DNA from: CAVQND01 sp049518415
GTDB taxonomy: Bacteria > Verrucomicrobiota > Verrucomicrobiia > Limisphaerales > UBA8199
DNA length: 64,000 nucleotides
Direction: 5' to 3'
NCBI GenBank assembly: GCA_049518415.1
Contig: JBEKRX010000011.1
Span: 32,587 to 96,586, forward strand
The notes below the pieces were generated by a model. The model was not told the origin of the DNA. It saw only the letters and a program-made list of their open reading frames with translations, and ran no database searches. The first letter of the stretch is position 1. Every line of letters begins with the position of its first letter. Shown piece by piece: positions 58,440 through 64,000 of this stretch. Position numbers and translations under genes: made by a program.

Positions 58440-59147
58440 TCAAGGTGCCAGACGTTCGATCAGCCAGCGCTCGTCCGGTTGGCGGGTGTAGCGGAACCGG
58501 TCATGGAGGCGGTTGGGGCGGCCTTGCCAGAACTCCAGGCAGGTGGGCGCAAGCACATAGCCCCCCCAATACGGCGGCCGCGGAACCTCCTGGCCCGCGT
58601 ACTGCCCCGCATACTGTTTCCAGCTCCCCTCCAGCGCAGCCCGATCCCGGACCACCTCGCTTTGATGCGAGGCCCAGGCGGCCAACCGGCTGCCGCGAGG
58701 CCGGGACCGGAAATAGGCCTCCGATTCGGCCTGGGGCAGTTTGCGGACTTCGCCCGCCACGCACACCTGGCGCTCCAGGTTCGCCCAGTAAAAAACCAGC
58801 GACGCCCGGGGGTTTTCCGCTAACTCCTGCCCTTTGCGGCTCTCATAGTTGGTGTAGAAGATGAAACCGCGCTCGTCCACGCCTTTGAGCAGGACCGCTC
58901 GCGCGGAAGGCCGGCCTTGTTTGTCCGCAGTGGCCAGGATCATCGCGTCGAGGTCCATTGGTTCGGCCCCCACGGCCAGGAAGACCGCTTTGTACAAGCG
59001 GACAAAAAACTTGCGCACACGCCCGCCGGCACGCGCGCCCGTTGCCTGGTCGAACCACTTCTTGAACTGGGCAATGGGGTCGGCTTCCAAATCGCCTCGC
59101 CGCAGCCCGCCCAGGGTGAATTCTTTTCGGAACCCCATAATGGCCAT
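58440..59147 (-). CDS. pdxH: Pyridoxine/pyridoxamine 5'-phosphate oxidase with an extra N-terminal segment
   Basis: 235 residues from ATG 59147. FMN-dependent oxidase giving pyridoxal phosphate. Core motifs: MILATADKQGRPSARAVLLK, ERGFIFYTNYESRKGQELAE, ASLVFYWANLERQVCVAGEV, SRPRGSRLAAWASHQSE, and the C-terminal RFRYTRQPDERWLIERLAP. Between the DPIAQFKKWFDQA helix and MDLDAM there are about 25 extra residues (GGRVRKFFVRLYKAVFLAVG), basic and hydrophobic, not usual for PdxH. FMN and PLP residues look intact. Confidence 0.92.
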   Translation of the reverse strand: MAIMGFRKEFTLGGLRRGDLEADPIAQFKKWFDQATGARAGGRVRKFFVRLYKAVFLAVGAEPMDLDAMILATADKQGRPSARAVLLKGVDERGFIFYTNYESRKGQELAENPRASLVFYWANLERQVCVAGEVRKLPQAESEAYFRSRPRGSRLAAWASHQSEVVRDRAALEGSWKQYAGQYAGQEVPRPPYWGGYVLAPTCLEFWQGRPNRLHDRFRYTRQPDERWLIERLAP

Positions 59148-59291
59148 AGTTTGTGCCGGCAATGTATAACGATCCAACTGCCGCTGTCCACGCCCTCCAT
59201 GCCCAGGGCCTAAGGGGCCGTTTCATAAATACGCTGACGTGCTCGGCGCTTGAACCAGTCGTCCAGGAGCGGCTCAGAGATGCGGAGGGAT

Positions 59292-59356
59292 TGGCGAATG
59301 GCGACTGGCGAACGGCGAACAGCGAACGGAGAATGGCGAACGGCGAACGGAGAATG
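59292..59356 (+). repeat. Heptamer tandem repeat (GGCGAAC / GGAGAATG variants)
   Basis: Imperfect 7-8-bp units, the same family as 18775-18818. An inverted piece (CGCCGTTCGCTATTCGCTGT) lies at about 59507. The two flank a four-helix-bundle gene remnant. Confidence 0.75.
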
Positions 59357-59400
59357 GAAGTCAGCCAGCCCTTTGTGGCAAGATGCGGCTCCCAACGCCT

Positions 59401-59440
59401 ATGGCTATCGAATCCTATCGCGACCTGGAAGTCTGGCCCT
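59401..59440 (+). pseudogene. N-terminal remnant of a four-helix-bundle (23S rRNA intervening-sequence type) protein
   Basis: ATG 59401 starts MAIESYRDLEVW, the hallmark N-terminus of IVS-type four-helix-bundle proteins (Y-x-D-L-x-V-W), but after about 13 codons the sequence loses resemblance. Only a stub is left between heptamer repeats. Confidence 0.45.
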
Positions 59441-59528
59441 GGAGCGCAGCCTGGAGCGACCCCAGAGCAAGTAGAGTCCCGATGCCGCATCGGGATTCGC
59501 CGTTCGCTATTCGCTGTTCGCAGCGGAT

Positions 59529-62500
59529 TTACCGCAGCGAGGCCGGTTCGCTGACCATCCGCTCGACCGCCCGGCGCCAGTGGTTGGCGGTTTTCGCTTC
59601 CGTCAGCAAGAGCAGACTGACTGCCTGGTCGGGGCTGACATGGACGGCAAAGCCGCCGGAGGATTTTTGCAGGCGCGTGGTCTCATGGTTCCACCACTGG
59701 CCGTCGCGGAGGTCGCCGGTCAGGAGCATGGGGTTTTGCCAGTGGCGGTCGTTGGCGAGGCGGATCGTGCCGGTCTCCAAGGGCAGGAGCAGGAGCGCGC
59801 CCGAGCGGGCAAGGTCCAGGCCGTCCAGCGCCAGGACAATTCCGCGCGTGTCGTCCTGGACGAGGCAGCGGCCACCCACGGTGCAGTCCGCGAGAGCTTC
59901 CACTGCCCGCAGGTTTTGCCGGCCATCCCACCAGAGCAGGGCTGGATGCCCGCGCGCCACCGAAAGGGTAACCGCTGGCCGAGCATCGGTCAGCACGACT
60001 CGCTTGGTCGCTGCATTTGTGTCCGCATTGAAAACCAGCCAAACCCGCCCGCCATCCTGGAGCGGGAGGCAGAAGCTCAAGAGCGCCCCCTCATCCCCCT
60101 GCAAACCCAGGGGCCTTACCCCGGCCAGGACCAGCGCGCGGCGGTAAACTGCCACGTCATCCTGGCGCCGCGCGGCAACACTGTGCAACTCCAGAGGGTC
60201 GGCGCTGAAAAGAACCTGGCCGCGGCCCAGGCGGTTCTCCACCAGCAAGGGCGACCCATCCTTGGCCGCCTTGCGGACTGTGGCCCCGCACGGTTGCACG
60301 CGAATGCAGGGCTGGTCGGCGCCGTCCGGGCGCACGGAGATGTCCGGATAGTATTGCCCAAGGTACTTGACTCCACACAATTGCTCGAGGCGCCCAGTGC
60401 GCGTGCGCCGGCGAAACTCGTCATACGAAATGTCGCCCGACAGGTACAGCACGCCGCCTTGCTCCACCCAGTCGCGCACCTTTTCGTAGGTTTCGTCGGT
60501 GGGACAGAACGGTAGTGGGTAGAAGATCAGCCTGGCGGGCTTGGGAATGATGAGGCCGTCCTCATTCAACGTGCCGAGGTTGGGCACGTGCGTGGCCAGC
60601 GCCAGGTCGATGCTCTTGAGAATGCCCTCGACCACCTGCCATTTGCCGCCCCCAAGCCGGTGGCTGTCGGCCGTCAGCACATAGACCTCCGGCGGGCGAT
60701 AGACCGGGGCGAATTGCCGGAATAGCAGGCTCTGGTTGCGGTGAGCATAAGCGACCTCCTTGGGCACTTCGTCACAGGGATAGACCATCCCCCACGGGAA
60801 GACGCGATGCGCGCTGTCTTTCCAGCACCAGTTATGGATGCGCGAGGCGCCCAGGCCCAGCGAATAATGGGCGATGTTGAGGAACAATTCGACGGCCTGC
60901 TCCCGCGTGCGCCGCGTATGGTAGCCGTAATCCTGCCCCCCGCCCCAGGCCGGGTGCGTCTTGACGCCGTATTCACCCGGTCCGACCGACTTGCCGCGCG
61001 CGCGCTGATCGTTGTATTTGCAGATGGCCGGGAAGCGGGCGATGTCCGCCCCCGGTTTGTCGAAGTAGCCGAAGTTGCACAAATCAGTGCCATTGATTGC
61101 CGCGAGAATATCCACGCCCTGGTGCGGGAGCTGATAGAACTCGCAGGTGGTGGGATGGGCGGAATCAAATTCGCGGATGGCATCAATCAAGGCCTGGCTC
61201 CAGCGCCGGATGAGCGCCGCCCGAAAACGATTCAAATCATAGACTCGCAGGTCGTCCCATGGGTGCCCCCAGTCGTTGAAATCCTCGGCTGGAATCTGGC
61301 CCAGCGGCTGCGGGGGCGCCTGCTGGCCCCAGGCCTGGCGCAGCCGCCCCTGGTCGCCGTAACGCTGGCCCAGGAACTGGTTGAGCTGCGGCGTGACCGC
61401 CCCCCCGAGCTGGCAGCGGAGGTCGCCGTTGAGGTAGTAAATCAGGCCGGGCACACGCGCATACCGCCGGGCGAATTCGCGGACATACGCCGCCTGCTGC
61501 CCCAATTCGGCGTCGCCCACCGCCACGTTGTAACCGACCAGCAGGCCGGCAAAATAGACTTGCTGGTATTTCTGGGCGAGCTGCACCAGGCCGTCGACTT
61601 TTCGGAGCAGCACTTCCCGCTCGTCCGCCTGGGGGATGCCGAACTGGAGGTTCTCGTAAATCTGCACGCCCAGGTCGCGCCGCAAACGCATGTCCCGGAG
61701 CCACGCCAGCGGTGTCTCGCGCCGGGTGGTGAAGGTGTAGGACCAATCGTCGGTGCCGAACAGGAACATCGGCCGCTTGCCCAGGCGCAGGTAGTTGTCG
61801 CCGAAGCTAAGCGCCGGGCCTCGGGCGATGGCCTTTTGGTCCCAGACCATGAAGGCGCTCTCGATCCGGTCGATTTCCTGGTCGCCATCCCGCAGCCGGC
61901 CCAGCAGGTAGTAGAAGTCGGCCCCAAATGCGCTCGGCTTCCATTCCAGCGTCACCGCTTGCGCCTGACCGGCGGGAACGGAGACCGCCGCCCCGAGCCG
62001 CGCCCGCAGTTTCTGCGCCGGCCTGGCCCCCGCCCGGCTCGGCTCCCCTTCGTAAACCTCCACGGTGAATTGCAGTCGCCGCTCACGGCGCCCGCCGTTG
62101 AAGAGCCGGGCCAGCAGTTTTACCTGCTCGCCCGGCCGATAGCACGCCAGGTCGCTGCCCAGCCAGGCGGTGTAGGTGTCCTGCGCCAGCGAGCGCACGG
62201 TGGCGACAAAGGCCTCGCCCATGCGGGGCTCGGATGCGGCGAAGAGGTCGCGGTTGGTGATGCCGAAAAAGGCCCAGCTCGACCCGGCATACGTCCCGGC
62301 GGAATGACGCAACATGGCCCCGACTGCCCCGCGCAAACGCCCGTAGCGGTCATAGCCATTGAGCAGCGGCAGCCAGCGCGCCGAGTCAAAGCCGGTGACG
62401 CCGGCGGCGGCCCAGCCGGCCAGGGGTCCCGCCAGCGCGACCTCCGGCGCAACCACGCTCTGGCCCGGGGCCGCGCGCGCTGACTCCGCGCGTTCCAGGG

Positions 62501-63020
62501 GGTAGTCGGCATCAAAGACCCCCAATTGAGTTGGGGCCACTTCCAGGCCGTCTTCAGGCCGGCCGTAATGCGTGTTCAGGCGCTCGACTTGCGGCGAGGG
62601 CGGCCGCCAGCCGGAGGCGGTCCGTTCCAGCAGGTTATCGAACGCGTAACCGCCCGTGGCCAGGAACTTGCCGCCGGCCCGGAGAAAACGCCGGAAGTTG
62701 TCCGCTGCCTTTACCGGGAAACTCGCCCCATAGGGCAGCACGAGCACGTCAAAATGAACCCGGCTCAGCGACTGCGCCTCCGCCAGTTGCCCCGCGTCCA
62801 GGAAGGCGACGCCAAAGCCCGCCGCCTCGAGCAGGCGCGCCAGATGCTCGGGCGATGAAGCCGCGCCCGCTGGCGGTATGTCGTCTTTGAAGATCGCGAT
62901 TTGCCCTTCTGCCGGCGGAGCGCCCGCCGCCCGTGAGGCGACGGCACCCAAAGCGGTCGCCAACACAAGCAACCAGCGGAACACTCTACTGCTTAAGGAC
63001 ACGCGCAGGACATGGGTCAC
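59529..63020 (-). CDS. Very large exported glycosidase-like protein (GH42/beta-galactosidase-like architecture)
   Basis: About 1163 residues from GTG 63020; the open frame extends to 63326 only because the minisatellite has no stops. Signal peptide (VFRWLLVLATALGAVASRAA). Residues ~45-200 resemble a class-I glutamine amidotransferase-like fold (FDVLVLPYGASFPVKAADNF, FLRAGGKFLATGGYAFDNLL). A beta-sandwich part follows, then a TIM-barrel-like region (~450-800; KRPMFLFGTDDWSYTFTTRR, YYLNGDLRCQLGGAVTPQLN) and a trimerisation-type domain (VRDWVEQGGVLYLSGDISYD). The organisation recalls GH42-type beta-galactosidases, but I cannot pick both catalytic Glu residues confidently (FEFYQ/TTCEFYQ is one candidate). 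Single gene. Confidence 0.7.
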   Translation of the reverse strand: MTHVLRVSLSSRVFRWLLVLATALGAVASRAAGAPPAEGQIAIFKDDIPPAGAASSPEHLARLLEAAGFGVAFLDAGQLAEAQSLSRVHFDVLVLPYGASFPVKAADNFRRFLRAGGKFLATGGYAFDNLLERTASGWRPPSPQVERLNTHYGRPEDGLEVAPTQLGVFDADYPLERAESARAAPGQSVVAPEVALAGPLAGWAAAGVTGFDSARWLPLLNGYDRYGRLRGAVGAMLRHSAGTYAGSSWAFFGITNRDLFAASEPRMGEAFVATVRSLAQDTYTAWLGSDLACYRPGEQVKLLARLFNGGRRERRLQFTVEVYEGEPSRAGARPAQKLRARLGAAVSVPAGQAQAVTLEWKPSAFGADFYYLLGRLRDGDQEIDRIESAFMVWDQKAIARGPALSFGDNYLRLGKRPMFLFGTDDWSYTFTTRRETPLAWLRDMRLRRDLGVQIYENLQFGIPQADEREVLLRKVDGLVQLAQKYQQVYFAGLLVGYNVAVGDAELGQQAAYVREFARRYARVPGLIYYLNGDLRCQLGGAVTPQLNQFLGQRYGDQGRLRQAWGQQAPPQPLGQIPAEDFNDWGHPWDDLRVYDLNRFRAALIRRWSQALIDAIREFDSAHPTTCEFYQLPHQGVDILAAINGTDLCNFGYFDKPGADIARFPAICKYNDQRARGKSVGPGEYGVKTHPAWGGGQDYGYHTRRTREQAVELFLNIAHYSLGLGASRIHNWCWKDSAHRVFPWGMVYPCDEVPKEVAYAHRNQSLLFRQFAPVYRPPEVYVLTADSHRLGGGKWQVVEGILKSIDLALATHVPNLGTLNEDGLIIPKPARLIFYPLPFCPTDETYEKVRDWVEQGGVLYLSGDISYDEFRRRTRTGRLEQLCGVKYLGQYYPDISVRPDGADQPCIRVQPCGATVRKAAKDGSPLLVENRLGRGQVLFSADPLELHSVAARRQDDVAVYRRALVLAGVRPLGLQGDEGALLSFCLPLQDGGRVWLVFNADTNAATKRVVLTDARPAVTLSVARGHPALLWWDGRQNLRAVEALADCTVGGRCLVQDDTRGIVLALDGLDLARSGALLLLPLETGTIRLANDRHWQNPMLLTGDLRDGQWWNHETTRLQKSSGGFAVHVSPDQAVSLLLLTEAKTANHWRRAVERMVSEPASLR

Positions 63021-63207
63021 TGGGAAATTGAAAACTGAGAACGGCAAATTGTAAATCGCAAATCGGGGCGCAGCGCCGCAACCGGGCTGCAATAGTCCAA
63101 CACGTTCGCGGGTTGTGAGGGTTTTGGGGCGCGACCGGAGCGCGGACAATCTTGTCCGCGAGTTCGCTGCCGGCGCCGCCGGGCGCACAGGATTGTCGGT
63201 GGCGCGG

Positions 63208-63558
63208 CCAGTTTTTTGGTAAAAATGGCCAATGTGGCCAATGCAGCCAATGTGGCCAATGCAGTTGGCCAATGCAGCCGCTGTGGCCAATGTGGCCAAT
63301 GTGGCCAATCCACGCAATGTGGCCAATGGGGTGCTCCGCTAGGCTGCGGTCCCGCCGCGGCGGGACGCCGCGGTGGTTCTCTGGCCGGCTTGATTCGCTA
63401 CTAATTCTGTCGCTCTAAAGGCGTCGGGAAAAGGGGTCTGGACAGCCAGGGCAAGGCCAGAGGGCGCTTTCCGGATAATTGAGGGACAACGGCGGCCGTG
63501 GCTCAGGAAGCGTGAGGAGAATCGCCCCGCTTTCCCTCAACTGCGCTGGGGGCGCTGA
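63208..63558 (+). repeat. Dispersed ~350-bp repeat, copy 2, with a 9-bp minisatellite
   Basis: Same order as 1399-1755: GGCCAGTTTTTTGGTAAAAA, a run of CCAATGTGG/CCAATGCAG units (about 63225-63333), the CCGCCGCGGCGGGACGCC palindrome, and a tail with GGGAAAAGGGGTCTGGA, GATAATTGAGGGAC and AATCGCCCCGCTTTCCCTCA. 63559-63720 has no recognisable gene. Confidence 0.85.
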
Positions 63559-63720
63559 AATGCTCGTGCCATGCCGCAGTTCAACCGCCGGCAGACCAAA
63601 AAGTCAAGCCGCACTTGTCAATTTGTCAATTGTTGAGATGCGACCCGAATGGCAGTTAGTTAAGGCGCTGGCTTCGGCCAGCCCCTGGAGTTTGGACGTT
63701 TTCAAATGACCTCATTGGCC

Positions 63721-63803
63721 GACGCCAACGGCGTCAGGTCATACCAGCCTGGGGCAACGCCCCAGGACAGGTGCAAGAAAACAGAATAGAGCGCCAACGG
63801 CGC
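63721..63803. repeat. Three hairpins with identical AAC loops
   Basis: GACGCCAACGGCGTC (63721-63735), CCTGGGGCAACGCCCCAGG (63748-63766) and GCGCCAACGGCGC (63791-63803). The stems differ, the loop AAC is constant. They end 7 nt before the presumed intron. Confidence 0.75.
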
Positions 63804-63810
63804 GATTCAT

Positions 63811-64000
63811 GTGCGCCTGAAAGCGCGCTTGGACAGCAGGGTGAAAGTCCCTGACCTGGCCGACACTGTAAGGCCAGCAATTGAAAGTAACTGCGCCGGG
63901 GCAATAACCCCGGGTGGAGAGCAACTGGAAATGAACGAGCAGTCCGTAACGCCGTTTCCCTGGATGGGGAACAAAGTGAACTCGATTCGGTCGGCGGGAC
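63811..64000 (+). mobile_element. 5' part of a group II intron, cut by the window end
   Basis: Begins GTGCGCCTGAAAGCGCGC, matching the GTGYG 5' boundary of group II introns. It continues with GACAGCAGGGTGAAAGTCCC, a domain I signature, then GCCGACACTGTAAGGCCAGC and GAGCAACTGGAAATGAACGA. Insertion just past a small hairpin is typical of class C introns, but the class cannot be settled from 190 bases. The reverse transcriptase/maturase gene, if present, lies beyond base 64000. Confidence 0.68.

Noticed and set aside
63021..63326. N-terminal extension of the large glycosidase (MATLRGLATLATLA...)
   Set aside because: Comes from the stop-free minisatellite. A signal peptide begins only near 63002-63020.

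Overview
The window is a GC-rich bacterial chromosome segment that most likely comes from a Verrucomicrobiota member (Pedosphaera/Limisphaerales-like). Three things point there. Secreted proteins end in the 'ASTNLVDW ... RFFRAV' type of C-terminus. The gene mix includes a TAT-exported Gfo/Idh/MocA oxidoreductase, a TAT-exported TIM-barrel isomerase, DUF1593, DUF3616, FecR/CHASE2 and DUF2092-redoxin proteins. Shine-Dalgarno sites are weak, and intergenic spaces are rich in small palindromic and tandem repeats. No phage, plasmid or CRISPR locus is visible, and I recognise no tRNA or rRNA.

Layout. 1-11.2 kb: end of a Gfo/Idh/MocA oxidoreductase, a repeat-rich zone with a decayed IS200-like transposase, a secreted protein, an unknown protein, an M1 aminopeptidase and a TolC-type channel. 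11.4-20.5 kb: a membrane protein, a translationally coupled membrane/coiled-coil gene pair, a DUF1593-alpha/beta hydrolase fusion bracketed by direct repeats, and an RCC1-repeat protein flanked by gene fragments. 21.3-29.9 kb: mgtA, argG bracketed by a ~192-bp direct repeat, a redoxin gene with one in-frame UGA, and a sigma factor/membrane protein pair. 30-34 kb: a PilZ-like protein and the canonical coaD-yceD-rpmF-plsX-fabH cluster. 34.3-42.3 kb: CHASE2-adenylate cyclase behind a FecR gene, a DUF3616 protein, a monooxygenase/Fe-alcohol dehydrogenase pair and a glycoside hydrolase. 42.9-50.2 kb: an ECF sigma-small protein-AAA ATPase operon, an L7/L12-C-domain membrane protein, a LolA-like lipoprotein, lon and hsp20. 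50.3-59.1 kb: GNAT, two histidine kinases, a TIM-barrel isomerase, rlmN, pagL-like and pdxH. 59.5-63 kb: a very large exported glycosidase-like protein. The right edge holds a dispersed repeat, three hairpins with identical AAC loops, and the 5' end of what looks like a group II intron, cut by the window.

The most notable signal is at 26417-27751. A DUF2092/TlpA-like redoxin reading frame is interrupted by a single TGA exactly where the first cysteine of the CxxC active site belongs (U-P-A-C, then R-E-E). A perfect 6-bp stem with a 5-nt loop (AGGGA) lies 15-31 nt downstream, the size and spacing known for bacterial SECIS elements. This is a strong candidate selenoprotein.

A second theme is repeat ecology. 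At least six dispersed families are present: a 9-bp minisatellite, GTAG-headed REP-like palindromes, TCCCGA/TCGGGA palindromes, a 43-bp element next to GGAGGTC, a heptamer repeat and larger 150-350-bp units. Several of them bracket single genes as direct repeats.
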